A DNA stretch of 64,000 nucleotides from Furcasterigmium furcatum. Its lineage: Eukaryota > Ascomycota > Sordariomycetes > Glomerellales > Plectosphaerellaceae. Made by a program: the position numbers and the translations under genes. The stretch spans positions 932,961 to 996,960 of the forward strand of contig BCIA01000006.1 of assembly GCA_001599815.1 (NCBI GenBank). Direction: 5' to 3'. Position 1 is the first letter of the stretch. Every line of letters begins with the position of its first letter. Positions 1 to 10,635 of the stretch are shown here, one piece after another. Under the pieces are notes generated by a model. The model was not told where the DNA came from. It worked only from the letters and a program-made list of their open reading frames with translations, and did no database searches.

Positions 1-353
1 CCCCAGGTCCACCTGAAATCGATATCGAAGCGGTGGCGGTTCTCATACTTGTCGCCGGGATAGAAGTAGTGACCGATGTCAGGGTCGTCAAGGACAGACG
101 GCTGGGTGGCGATCTTGTCCGGACTGCGGTCCTGCTTGTTCTTCTTCCAGAGACTGCTGAGATTGTTCGTGGGAGGAGCGTCGGCGTTGGCGGCGAGACG
201 TTCCTCTGCCTGCCTGGCGAGGTACTCCTCGCGGATCTGCGCGGCTCTCTCCTCATCGGTGAGCTTGACCTTGCCGACTTCGACGTCATCCCGAGAGTCG
301 CTGTCAGTGTCCCGGGACGAGATGTTCTCCGAAGCTCTCTTTTCAGTGGCCAT
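1..353 (-). CDS. MFS transporter, allantoate permease (Dal5-like) family, N-terminal part
   Basis: The window edge cuts this gene; only about 117 N-terminal residues are present, reading leftward from the ATG at 353-351. The visible part is the cytosolic N-terminus: a charged, Ser/Asp-rich stretch, then a segment reading DPDIGHYFYPGDKYENRHRF followed by an aromatic WTW motif. That arrangement just before the first membrane helix is typical of fungal anion:cation symporters of the Dal5/Tna1 group (allantoate, nicotinate, pantothenate and similar carboxylates). No transmembrane helix lies inside the window, so the substrate cannot be judged. The start context (AAAGATGGCC on the minus strand) is favourable. 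The family call rests on recalled similarity of the N-terminal motif. Confidence 0.7.
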   Translation of the reverse strand, partial: MATEKRASENISSRDTDSDSRDDVEVGKVKLTDEERAAQIREEYLARQAEERLAANADAPPTNNLSSLWKKNKQDRSPDKIATQPSVLDDPDIGHYFYPGDKYENRHRFDIDFRWTW

Positions 354-2835
354 CTTTGCTGTGTTCAAACAAATATGAGAAGGGCCGGGTCCGGTTGCTT
401 GCGGTTGAGAATCTCCTTCATGCAGACGTTGGTCCAGACCTGCCCTTCTTATACATGGCCACAGCTCCTCCCCTCATCTGTCGCCATCGCCACCTCGGGC
501 CTGACATCGGCCATGAAAGACCCCGTTTGGCGAGCATCACTTCTTGGACATCGTGGGGCGTCAAGGGGGCTTGAGTCCAGCGCATTGGGCGGCTGAGAGC
601 TCTCCTCGCGTGATCCCCTGGCCCAGGCCACGCCTAGGCCGAATATTGACAATCAGCCGTCTCGCCATAGGCAAGAGCGTCCATCGCCATCCGCCGTAGC
701 GATGGCGAAAAGCCACGGCCAAGTGCCCGGGCCCGGTCGTAACGGGTCCTGCGTCCGGCGGGGGTTTAGCCAACTTAGCTCCCCGGCCTCTTGGGCGAAC
801 TACCGAATATCACAATGTGGTGCTCCGTCTCCCGAGATGTGGGGGGTAGCCCGTCGTTACAGCGTCAGTTCTCCAATGATCGCCGGGGATTGTGTTATCA
901 TTCTTTGATGGTGATGCTCATCCCACGCGGATTGCGCCATGAGCGCAGCGATGATCCAATTACCCTATCACCCCCTTTCGAAGTAGGTCGAGATGGCGAC
1001 ACCAAAGGTGCAGCCGGCATCGGTCATGGACAAATTGCCAAGGTGCGCGTAGACAACACCGCGTCAGTCCCAAAGTCCCGGATCCGATGGTGCAGCATAA
1101 TCAGAGGGTTGTGACTCGCTGGGGAGGCCTCAGCGATGCTTTTGCGACGTCGTTTCGCAACTTTGCCGAGAATAACGACATCAAGCATGGGTGCTTTCGC
1201 CTGGCCTGGCCATGTTGCATTGAGAGGGGAAACCCCGCAAGCTTACAATGAGAAAAGTGATAGATGTTGATTCAGGCGGGCATCCAGGATCGCGATGTGT
1301 CATGCGTGGGTGAACCGGAGATGCAAAACTCACGGGGAAATGAAGCCGAGGCGGAGAACTGAAGTCGGTGATGTAGATTGGTAGAATTCCGGTCGCATGG
1401 AGCTGAAACATTCGTCATTCAATGAGTTAGACGGGTTGTAACTGAGAGGGACGCGGAAACTGAATCCTCCCAAAACCGCACGCACCTGAGATGTGCCACA
1501 GGCCCGTGGCAGCACACCTCACGATGTACGTATGTGAGTTTTCTCAGTCCCAATGCAGACTATCGACAAAAATATGAATGAATTGATAATTCTTAACCTC
1601 GAACCTCCAATGCTTACTCACATCTAAGTCGGGATTAGAATTGAATCGGATATCCCACGTCGTCGAGAGCTCATCATGGACTTGCTCATCGCGCACGCTG
1701 AAAACACCACGGAATTGGGCCTCACATCGCGATCAGATTTGAGTACACCTCGAGCTCGATTGTAGTTATGAACACTCAGGCAGGTCCTAAACTCAAAAGA
1801 GTGCTGTGCTTCTGACGTTGAATTTCTTGGAAATGGATGGAAGAACTCCGCGGCCTGGCGGAGATGCTCAGAACCGTCAACCTTCGTGCGACGACATGCG
1901 ACCGCAGCACATCTTCCCCATGAGACCGCATGTATCACCATGCTGCCGCATTCTAAAAGGTGTTCATCAATCCTACAAGCACCAAGATGGGTGGAATCGG
2001 GATTGTCTTGATGCATGGAGTGAAGCTGATGCCTCACGATCGTGGACATACAGAGGAGGTGATCTTTTGTGAGGGCCGCAAAATACATGGCCGATCTAGC
2101 TATCCTGTCATTGAGATGGGTATTGCTTAGGATTACCTCGCTTTCAGAAAGATGACATCTCAATTTCATGAAGTCGAGGCAGAGGTCATCTCAATCCATT
2201 ACTTGAGAGAAGGGGAGTCTTTGATTCCCTGAAGGCAAGAGCGAGGGCAGCTTTGATTCCTTGATGTCCAGAGAGAGATCATCTCATTTATCCGGGGATT
2301 GGAATGAGGTTGGCCGACATGGCCGTCACGAGGGCGCGCATGTGTGCTGCGATGCCTTCAACGCTCGAAGGTAGCTCGCATCCATGGCCATCAACAGAAC
2401 TCGCGGATCCCATCGCGACCTCAGGGGAGAGAGCCTCATACCTCCAGCCCAGGTTGCAAGCCTCTCACTCCCAAGGGTCCTTTAAGACAGGCGGTGTGCT
2501 TGTCGCAGCGGATGAATCACGAAAGCGCCACAGACACATCTCGTCCTTCACATCACGGCATCCCACAGCCGAGGTCACACAGGCCCGCGAGGTAACAACA
2601 GCACAACTTTTCAATTCGACACCAGACGAAGGCGACATCTACATACACCGACCGCAGCGTCCGCCCGCCCGGACACGGGGCACTCCATCACGGGGCCCTG
2701 CGCCAGACGGGCGACCACATGAGCCATAATACGCAGCAGCCGCCACCGGCCCAAGCCGACGAAAGCACAGCAGAAAGCACCAAATCACAGCAACATCCAG
2801 CACAAGCGTATCCAAGCCCTTCGTCCTCCGCCACG
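354..2835. other. Intergenic region between the MFS gene start and the acrB stop
   Basis: About 2.5 kb lies between the MFS start codon and the acrB stop. Open frames here are short, overlap on both strands and resemble no family I know. It should hold the MFS promoter (near 354-900) and the acrB 3' UTR (right end). Between about 2160 and 2300 there are loosely repeated phrases (variants of gaggtcatctcaatcc and ctttgattcc), possibly decayed direct repeats. I see no RNA gene or transposon. Confidence 0.5.
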
Positions 2836-5772
2836 TCACACGGGGCTCGTCGGATCGCGCACGCTCTCGCCGTTCTCGCTGCTGGTTCCCGAGGAGCCGG
2901 AGCCCTCGCCCTGCAGGCGCCCGATGGGGCCGGGGCGGTGGCCGCGCACCTCGTGGCCCGGCTGGGCCGGCGTGTTGTTGACGGAGAGGTACTCGTCGTC
3001 GCCGGCGCTGGACTGGGTGAAGCCCGAGACGTCGCTGAGCATGCTGCTCGAGCGGCCGCGGGACTTGAGCGCGGGGGCCGGGGCCCAGGGCATCGCGGCG
3101 GCGGAGGCCATGATGGGGGGCGGCAGGAGGGGCGAGGGGGCTGCGGAGGAGGAGACATTGGCGGCGCCCGCGCCCCAGATGGAGGCGGGGAAGTGTGGCG
3201 CGGCGGCGGGGTTGGGGTTCCAGGAGGTCGCGGCCGGGTTGAACTGCGTCTGGCCCCCGGAGGGGGGCGCGGCGGAGGGGCCGGCGTCGAAGGCCATGGC
3301 GCTCGTGTTGCTGTAGTTCAGCTGCTCGTGGAACGACTGCAGCTGGCTCATGAGGGTGTTGACCTGGGACTGCTTGGCGGCGTTGCCGGCCTGCAGGTTG
3401 GCGATGCTCTCGCGGAAGTTGTTCTCGATGGTCTTGGTCTCGGCTTCCCAGGCGACGCGCCCCTGGCGGCGCCGCTCTGCCTCGTCGAGGCCGCGGGTGT
3501 TGGCGTCGGTGATGTGTCCGAGCTCGTTGTCGACCTTGGCGATGCGCGCGGCCATCTTGTTCCGCTTCGTCTGCAGGCTGACCTGCTCGTCCTCCTTGCT
3601 CTTGACGTCTGCGGCGAGGCTGCCCTTGAACTCCTTGAACTCCTTGGCGGCGGCGTCGAAGACGGCCTTCTCGCCGGACCAGCCCTTCTCCGCCTGCTTC
3701 TTGCGCTCGTGGAGTCCCTCGGGGGCCGTCTCGAAGGTCTTGAGGGCCGCTTCGAGGTCGGCGATCTCCTTATCGGCCTGGTCACGCTGGGTCTCCTGCT
3801 GGATGATCTTCTGCCTGAGCTTGTCGTCGTTGCTGCCGCCGGACTGGATGGCGTTGTCGAGCTTGTCGTTCTCCTTCTTCAAGGCGCTGACGCGGCTCTT
3901 CCAGTCCTTCCGCAGGGACTTCAGCTTGCCCTTTTCGTCCGACAGCTTCTCGTTCTGCGCGTTGATGGTGCTCTTCAGGGTCGTGGCGGGGGAGTCGGGC
4001 CTCAGGGAGGACTGGCCGTTGATGGCCGGGCTGGGCACGCCCTCGAGGTCCTTGGTGGGCGCCTGGGCGGTTCTGATGCTGGTCGAGAAGATGATCTGCC
4101 CGGTGCGGGTGTCGACAAATTCGCAAACATACTTGGACAGGGGCCGCAGCCCGTAGATGTCGCCGCACCAGCGGTGGCCGCTCACGCCGGCGTCGTCCTC
4201 GTTGTCGACGCGGAAGATGCGTGTGGGCTGCCAGAAGGCGTTATTGACTCGCACGTAAAATGGCTTGGAGGTGTCGGCGCCGGTCGGTCGATTGGGGTGG
4301 CCGGAAGCCTCGGCGTTATCGATATCGTCAAAATGGCTGGTATTGAAGCATACTTCGTCGTATCCGATGTAAGAAATCCAAACCTGTTCGGCTTGCGAAT
4401 CGAAGGGCGCACTTCCTAGATTGTGAATGTCGGTTGCGTTGTAGCCGGCCGATTCCGATGCTGCGTGTGACAGCTCGTACTCCTTCACCATGACGATCTT
4501 GGTGCTGGCCAGCGCCGCCCAGAGCGGCTGCTGGAGCCGGACCTGGGTGCTCTGTTTTCTTCGTTTTTTACTTGATGTTGTTGCTGCATGTTGTTGAGCT
4601 GTCGCATCCGTGTCCGTCGCCAGAGCGCCGTCGCCGGCCAGGTCGGTGGCCGACTTGCCGGCCTCGGGGTCGGACTGTCCGTGTGATGATGCGTTGCTCT
4701 TTTCTCTTCGTAAATACCACTCACGGATGTACCGCACAATCCCTTGCGTCAAAATATGAATGGCAAGAATGCTCTTGATCCAGCCGTGCGGCCCTCTCTT
4801 ATCGAACCCCTGCATGGCCTCCAAGGTGTCGTCTACGGTGAAGCCGAAGCGCCATTCCGGCGGCAGCAGTCGCGTGGCGCGAGTCCAATGCAACCGCGTG
4901 CCGCGGAGGACGTGGGAGGCGATGACGAGGAGGAAGCAGGTCGTAACGCTTCGCGAATTGCCGTCTCGCGAGGTCGAGCCTCCGCCGAGCGTGACGGCGA
5001 TGACGGGCTTCGCGAGGTCGAGGATGGCGGCTTGCACGGGCGGCATGAGGAAGAGCCAGACGAGCATGATGAAGATGTCCATGCAGAGGGTGGTGACAAG
5101 GGAGGGCATAGTGGAAGTATAGTCGAAGATCTCGGCCAGGTTGATATTCATACCGGAGCTGGTCGTGACGGGAGGGACAAATGTGAGGAAGGTGAAGGCC
5201 ATGTAGATGGCCGAGAGGGCGACAGTGGGCACCTGCATGAGCAGGATGAGGATCGCGAGGGTGTCGTACAGGGGCAGGGCGCGCAGGACGGTGGCGGCGA
5301 ACTCGAGGGGGCCGCCGGGATCGCGGTGAACGTCGATGTTCTTGGTGGCGTTGACGTCGATCTGCCTGTGGGCGTGGTGCGCGTCGACCGAGCCCGCGCC
5401 CGCGGCGGTGCTCATCGACTCGGCGGAGGAGGACTCGGAGTAGGCGCCTAGGGAGCCCCTCCTGTGAGGGACGGCCTCGGCGGCTCGGGAGGTGTCGTGG
5501 CCGCCCATGTTGTCGGGGTGATGCTTGCCGTTGCCGTTGGCGGCGGCGTTCCCATTGCCGTTGGTGGTGATGGACGGGGGCAGAGGCGAGGGCAAGGGAG
5601 AGGCATCCTCGTCGAGGGCCGTCTTTGAACCGTCGGGGTTGAGCGATGGGCGGCTCTTCTTCTTGGTCGCGACTCGTTTCCCGGGGCCTACCAGGCCATT
5701 TTCGTGCCTGGTGTCTCGCTGGTTTGCCGCGCCTGCGCCTGACTGTCGCTTCGCGTTGGAAGCACGAGGCAT
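2836..5772 (-). CDS. acrB: AcrB-type ubiquitination network signalling protein
   Basis: This is a single uninterrupted frame of 978 aa. The N-terminus (MPRASNAKR... RHENGLVGPGKRV) and the overall plan match Aspergillus nidulans AcrB, which acts with the CreB/CreC deubiquitinase and CreD in carbon-catabolite control and acriflavine resistance. Visible architecture: a basic/Ser-rich, low-complexity N-terminus (1-150); hydrophobic segments at about 168-200 and 223-248, with a further one near 280; a charged loop; a central globular region with a conserved tryptophan/tyrosine-rich stretch; a long coiled coil of about 600-790 rich in Lys/Glu/Gln; and a Pro/Ser/Ala-rich tail. The length is close to the family norm. 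The ATG at 5772 is the first in frame and fits family starts. The function is taken from the family; membrane location follows from the hydrophobic segments. Confidence 0.9.
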   Translation of the reverse strand: MPRASNAKRQSGAGAANQRDTRHENGLVGPGKRVATKKKSRPSLNPDGSKTALDEDASPLPSPLPPSITTNGNGNAAANGNGKHHPDNMGGHDTSRAAEAVPHRRGSLGAYSESSSAESMSTAAGAGSVDAHHAHRQIDVNATKNIDVHRDPGGPLEFAATVLRALPLYDTLAILILLMQVPTVALSAIYMAFTFLTFVPPVTTSSGMNINLAEIFDYTSTMPSLVTTLCMDIFIMLVWLFLMPPVQAAILDLAKPVIAVTLGGGSTSRDGNSRSVTTCFLLVIASHVLRGTRLHWTRATRLLPPEWRFGFTVDDTLEAMQGFDKRGPHGWIKSILAIHILTQGIVRYIREWYLRREKSNASSHGQSDPEAGKSATDLAGDGALATDTDATAQQHAATTSSKKRRKQSTQVRLQQPLWAALASTKIVMVKEYELSHAASESAGYNATDIHNLGSAPFDSQAEQVWISYIGYDEVCFNTSHFDDIDNAEASGHPNRPTGADTSKPFYVRVNNAFWQPTRIFRVDNEDDAGVSGHRWCGDIYGLRPLSKYVCEFVDTRTGQIIFSTSIRTAQAPTKDLEGVPSPAINGQSSLRPDSPATTLKSTINAQNEKLSDEKGKLKSLRKDWKSRVSALKKENDKLDNAIQSGGSNDDKLRQKIIQQETQRDQADKEIADLEAALKTFETAPEGLHERKKQAEKGWSGEKAVFDAAAKEFKEFKGSLAADVKSKEDEQVSLQTKRNKMAARIAKVDNELGHITDANTRGLDEAERRRQGRVAWEAETKTIENNFRESIANLQAGNAAKQSQVNTLMSQLQSFHEQLNYSNTSAMAFDAGPSAAPPSGGQTQFNPAATSWNPNPAAAPHFPASIWGAGAANVSSSAAPSPLLPPPIMASAAAMPWAPAPALKSRGRSSSMLSDVSGFTQSSAGDDEYLSVNNTPAQPGHEVRGHRPGPIGRLQGEGSGSSGTSSENGESVRDPTSPV

Positions 5773-8278
5773 GCGCGCTCAGCAAGCTGACCACCGGACC
5801 CGTGGACCTGATGGCAGGCCGGGGCCAGCAGCAGCAACAGGAGGGGGAAGTCCTGTGTTGCCTCTGGGGGAGGGGAGGGAGGGCGGGAGGTCGTCACGCG
5901 CGGCGGCCGTGGCGAGAGCCCGTTGTTCCCTGATTCTGGTCCGTCTCGTCTCTTCGGGAGCGTCGGTCGGCGCCGTGCGCCAGCAGCGGGCGGCGGCAGG
6001 GAGATGGTAAGGATGTCGAGGCCGGGGTGTCCGACGATGCAGAGTTCTCGGGGCGTCGGGGCCGTTAGATGTGGTTGCTGCAGGGCTGGAGCCAAGATGC
6101 TGGATGGGGATAGAGGCTGCTGACTCCAAAGATGTGGAAGAGGCGAAGTTTTGTACGGGCGGAGGAGTTCAGCCAAAGTCTCACTGTGGTGCTGTGGAGC
6201 GTCCACCACCGTCCGTCCAGCGCCCTTTTTTTCGCGGGAGTGGAGTGGGGACCGCACCACGGGGCGGGACTCGGGTGGACACAGCGCAGCCTCACAGGTC
6301 GTCTGGCTGCTGGCACCCACTGAAGCCGGCACACATGCGGCGCGCATCATTGGACGACAGCTGCGATCCTGCACGCCAGCGGCATATGGCTTTAGTGGCT
6401 TCAGGGAGGGGCGGGAATCTTGCGGCGCTGCCTGCCCTGTGATTGCGGCGACCGGGATGCACTGTGCAGGAGGGCCTTGTACCTGTACCTGGAGAGACCT
6501 TGGCCCTGCCCTGTTTCATGTGATGCGCCGAGTCGAGTCCGGTACCCAGCCCCTGCCAGCGATTCCCCGACAGCCTTGGAGGGCAAGGGCGATGGGAAGA
6601 TCCGAATCCAATGGCAGCTGCCGGTGATGCATCTTGCTTTCCCCTCACGACATCACCTCATCTCGTCCGGTTTGCTCCTCGAGGAGGCCAGAACAGAGCA
6701 ACATCGCCCGCGGATCGATGCAACCACACTTTCTCCGTCACCAGCGCATCGCAGAAAGTCTTTGCACTTCTCGTCGACCATGAGTCGTGCCCCATGACTC
6801 GCTCGACCACCGCTTCGAGTCGATACGATGGAGCATAAGATCGGCACCGAATCATGCCAAAGGAAGCCGTAGCGTCAACAATGCTGCGCTCTACGCTCAC
6901 TCAGGAAACATCTGCGTGCCTGTTGCCGAGGGGCGCCGCACACATGTTTCTTCAGCAGCAGCTCCCGCTACCGAGTCCGTCCTGCAGCCTTGTTGTCTGT
7001 CTGGTCGGGGATGCGCGCCCTCTTTGTTCTCCCGGAGCAGCTGGAAGCATGTGCACGACGTCGACAACCGTCCCGCGGCAAGGCCGCCGACGGTGGAAAA
7101 CAACAAGCTCGCTCTAGAGGCTGCTGGCCCCGAAACGATCTTCCAGAAGCCGCCAACCACAGCGTCCAGAGATGGCAAATGTCCGATATCGTCGAGCCCG
7201 TCTCCGCGCCATCTCCAGATCGACGCCGCCAACGAGCCGCACGCTGGCCTGCTCCTACTTGTATCTCGACCGGATGCTGGCCCCCCACGATGCATCCGCC
7301 CGTTCCTGGTCACACGGTGTCGGCAAATGACGCGGCCCTACCTCCAATCATCCACACCGGCCTGCCACGCCGTTACAGAGCGGAGCTCCCCTGCTTTGCA
7401 CCCGTCAGCGCACGCCTCTTGCCCTGGGCGCCGAGTTCTTCAATTTTCCCGCGCCGATCACTGCTACGTTAAGCGCAGAGGCGCCTGTGAGTGCCGAAGC
7501 TGGACAGCGCTGCTCCCTTCTGGGGATCCGGGGGACGGCAAACACAACGGCTCAGCGCCCACGAATGGGTGATCTCCTGATAAGCTCTCCCCCGCTGGAC
7601 GGGAATCGAGCCTTCGTCTGACTTCACGCCGACATGACCTTCTAATTTCCGCCCTCGCTCCGGCCCCTCGGCCGGCTTGGCTGCCACCGCCAACTCCCGT
7701 GTAGCGCCCCAAAGCACCGAGACCAAGACGTTACCTAATAATAGGTGATCCTTGGTGGCCCCCAAGCTGACCGCCTGGTTTTCTCTGCATCCCCACCGCG
7801 CATCCAGGGAGACCAGTCCAGAGCCCCTCGAGAGGGGAAAAGAGATCATATGATCCTTGGCATCGCATTTTCTCCGGCTTTAGCGCGGCCCAAGCAGAAT
7901 CCTGGCGAATATCAAGAAAAACCGCCAGGGATCCCCAAACGCGAAGAACCAGTCGCAGCCCTGTGCGCCCCCAGCCTGCACCTTGGACTCCGGGATGTGA
8001 TTCGAAAGGGAGTCGACGCTAAACGCCAAGGGGCATAGCAGCCGGTGCCTCTGTCGGCATTTGTTCAGGCACGCCGAGTGGCGGCATGACGGCGGTCATC
8101 ACGAGTGTGGTGTCCTCTGTTTGGCTCTCTCCGGACATGGGCAACGCGCATTGAAAAAGCAACCTCTGATCACCAGCGCGTTTGCAAGCACTGCTAGCAT
8201 CGAGCAGCCATTCGGACATGTCAAGCACCGATGATTCTTCTACATCGCCCTGACAAACTTCCTCTACACCATCACATC
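5773..8278. other. Intergenic region upstream of acrB
   Basis: About 2.5 kb. The left end is the acrB promoter and 5' UTR; on the acrB strand it is rich in short purine and pyrimidine runs. From 6600 to 8200 there are overlapping open frames on both strands (the longest about 260 codons, 6787-7572, plus strand), but none has recognisable motifs, a plausible start context or splice-linked extensions, so I call no gene. A tRNA-like stretch near 7590-7660 was examined and rejected. Confidence 0.5.
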
Positions 8279-9181
8279 TTATTGCGTGCCGCCGAAATCT
8301 TCCTTGGCGTCCGTTCGATCCCAGGTCTCCTTCTCCAATGCCCTCACGCCCGCCCTGATCTCATCGGCACCCTCGGACGAGCGGGGCCGTTGATTCATCG
8401 AATGCAGAGCACTTTTCACTCTGTCTGGGATGGAGTCTTTCTCGAAACAGCACCTGAAAACACCAACCTGCAGTCCCGTTACGTGTGATACGATATATGT
8501 CCAGATCTCGGCCGTGTTCTGCGTTTCGCCTTGGTGCAACATGCGTCGCCCAAACCTGAAAGACTGAAAGGCAGTGACAACATCGGGGGACTGCTCAGAC
8601 ATGATATCCCATCGAGTCAGTCTAGCCCATTGCTGGAGTGTAGAACGTCCCTCGGGCGGGAGGGAAGAAAAGGCCGTCCAGGCCAACGTACCGTAGCTGC
8701 ATTCGGGTTCGGGCTGAACGACGAGGCGAACAGGCGCGCGCGTGGCCCGCCACCCGCAGGATGTCCGAATGCCTTCTCAGTGGCTCGCTCGAGGGTCTCC
8801 TGGGTCAGCTCCAGAGCAAGGGCTTGGTGTGCGGCTGCGACAGAGAGAGTCTAAGTGCCGACGCATGGTGGTTAGCCGCGCTCCGTGACAGCACATCGAT
8901 CGATGTTGCAAGCAGCCCGGGCGACCTGCTGAGGAGCGTACCTTGAACGGCCCGGCCCCGCCCGTGTCCGCCGTGATCTTGTGGCGGACGACGCCCACCT
9001 CGTCCGGTCTCATGTAACCGCCCAGTTTGCTCACTATGCGAGTTTCCTCGTTGACAATGCGGCGGATCAGGGCGGCGGCCCGGAGGGTTTGTGACTCGTC
9101 GCAGCCGAAGATGAGGCACTTGCCGATGCGATGGAGGAGGGGTTTCGCGGAAAAAGGGCTGGGCTTGATGAAATTCGCCAT
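8279..9181 (-). CDS. Conserved-looking hypothetical protein, three exons
   Basis: I propose exons 9181-8942, 8850-8692 and 8563-8279 (227 aa). Both introns are phase 0, with donors GTACGC and GTACGT and acceptors CTTAG and TTTCAG. Exon 1 reads MANFIKPSPFSAKPLLHRIG and continues with a compact, well-ordered sequence; exon 2 is Ala/Glu-rich and probably helical (ALALELTQETLERATEKAF); exon 3 ends in a charged helix-like stretch. I do not recognise the family. The short basic N-terminus with few acids would suit a mitochondrial protein, but that is inference. It is divergent from the LYR-protein gene, with 335 bp between starts. The second acceptor is the least certain: two CAG sites lie 8 nt apart and only the upstream one keeps the frame used here. 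Confidence 0.5.
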
Positions 9182-9516
9182 GTCGGTGGGTGTCGGCACG
9201 CCCGGGAGGGCGAGCGGGAGGGCAATCGGTCACTCGGGGCTCGGGCGGTGCGGCGTGGTGTTCTGAGCAAGATATGCCATCTCTGCGCATCGCGTGCTCT
9301 CGAGTGGTGTTGGACCTGTTGGAGCTGGGGTCCGAGATAAGATAAGAGCTTCCGTCCCAAAGACCGCAGCTGGCCGCAGGTGAGAGCCGATCCAACCTCG
9401 ACTTGAGCATCATCGCCTCCCTCACGACCAGCGACTCCCCCATATCTGTGAGAGGCCTTGACGCTCTCCGGCTCCAATGTAGACATTCCTTCGCAGACCA
9501 CATCTCATCCAATACC
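9182..9516. promoter_or_regulatory. Divergent promoter between the hypothetical gene and the LYR gene
   Basis: The 335 bp between two divergent start codons must contain both promoters. I see no clear TATA box. If the upstream gene is also mitochondrial, shared control would make sense, but nothing in the sequence proves it. Confidence 0.4.
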
Positions 9517-10210
9517 ATGGCCGCCCCGAACCCCGAGCTGAGGCGGGCCGTCATCGCCATTTACAAGGGTGAGCAGCCCCTCTATCTGAGCCTCGCCGAC
9601 GATGTCATTCATCAGGCAGCTCAGGTCGGCGAGAACACCTCGCGACCCGATTGTACTCCGTCTCAGATACCTCATTTATCATGCTTGGGATATCTATCGT
9701 CCCAGAGGGCCTCACTGACCCCCCGCATAGAACTCCTCTACCTCGGCAGAGAGTACCCCCTCGGCTACTCCTACTTCCGCCCACGGCTGCACAAGGCCTT
9801 CAGCGCGAATGCGGGCCTGCGCGACGATGAGGCCATCAGGAAGGGCATTGAGAAGGCGGAGTACGTGAAGAAAGGTACGACCTGCTGTTCTTATCTTGTG
9901 TCAGCCCCGCGAGGTGAAGGGGGCCTCGATGATGAGACCACGATCTTCACTTGGAAGGAGAGCAATCAGATGCGGGCCATGAGCTGACTCAGACACAGAG
10001 ATTGAGGCATTGTGAGTACATCCGGTCTCCATTGAGCGGTAGACCTGCGCGAGGACGGTGCTGCTCTAGCCGCGTGGTGGCCATCGTCAAACCTCTTGAG
10101 CACTTGCTCTTCTCTTCAAGCTCCTTGGGCAAGCCAGATACTAACTCCGCCCCAGATACTATCTCAAACGGTACCGTACGCTCAGAAAACGCTACGATCC
10201 GGGGGCATGA
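9517..10210 (+). CDS. LYR-motif protein, ETFRF1/LYRM5-like
   Basis: Four exons (9517-9568, 9731-9874, 9999-10011, 10156-10210) give 87 aa. The product reads ELRRAVIAIYK-ELLYLGREYP and ends in EALYYLKRYRTLRKRY, which follows human ETFRF1 (LYRM5) along its length: the LYR-type helix start, the conserved YF and R residues, and the basic C-terminus. Family members are small three-helix mitochondrial matrix proteins that bind acyl-ACP; ETFRF1 removes FAD from electron transfer flavoprotein. Exon 3 is a 13-nt micro-exon coding for parts of E-I-E-A-L, and skipping it would break the frame. All four joins preserve phase and use GTGAGC/GTACGA/GTGAGT donors. The ATG at 9517 is chosen because it sits directly before the conserved helix; earlier in-frame ATGs add unrelated sequence. 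Confidence 0.9.
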
Positions 10211-10635
10211 GACCCAGAAGTTACAGATGGAGCCCATGCAACACGAACATAGCAATATCACAACCTAGCACATGTAATCTGAGACATCCCCCGCAGCGAT
10301 GCAATCGAGAAGAAGCTGTTGTATTCGTCCCGCCAGCTGGAACGTTAAGGGGGTATCCGCAATGCATGCCATGTCAAGCATCTCCATCTGTCTGCCGCCG
10401 ACCCATCGTCGTCCCCCCCCCCGACCATGAACACCCCGGGGGAAGAAGTCTATCTTTTTGTCTTTTCGAATCGAAAAAATAAAGTGTCCCATCCCATCCC
10501 ATCCGTCCGTCCGTCCATTCTAAAACCCATTCTTTTTGGTTGCCTGCCATCCGGGCCCGTGTCTCGTGTGGACGGTGACACAGTCACCGCCGTGCCTCCG
10601 TCCAGGGAGGCCGGAGCCATCCATCCAGGGCGTCC
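10211..10635. other. Convergent 3' intergenic region
   Basis: This 425-bp stretch separates the stop codons of the LYR gene and the methyltransferase. It holds a run of C (about 10411-10421) and a short tetra/pentanucleotide repeat. No gene is seen. Confidence 0.5.
10488..10516. repeat. (CATCC)n/(GTCC)n microsatellite
   Basis: Three CATCC-type units are followed by three GTCC units in the 3' region of the methyltransferase gene. It is simple sequence with no implied function. Confidence 0.8.

Noticed and set aside
1624..2169. Minus-strand open frame of 181 codons
   Set aside because: Composition is not protein-like and there is no recognisable domain or start context.
2719..4419. Open frame of 566 codons on the plus strand
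   Set aside because: It is the exact antisense of acrB; the Gly/Ala/Val/Leu-rich product mirrors the high-GC codons and coiled coil of acrB and has no protein-like motifs.
6787..7572. Plus-strand open frame of 261 codons in a gene-poor stretch
   Set aside because: No recognisable motif, irregular composition, overlapping frames on both strands, and no splice-linked extension.
7590..7660. tRNA-like sequence on the minus strand (T-loop-like CTCGATTC with a partly paired stem)
   Set aside because: The T-arm has a mismatch, the anticodon arm pairs only three bases, and no matching acceptor strand was found.
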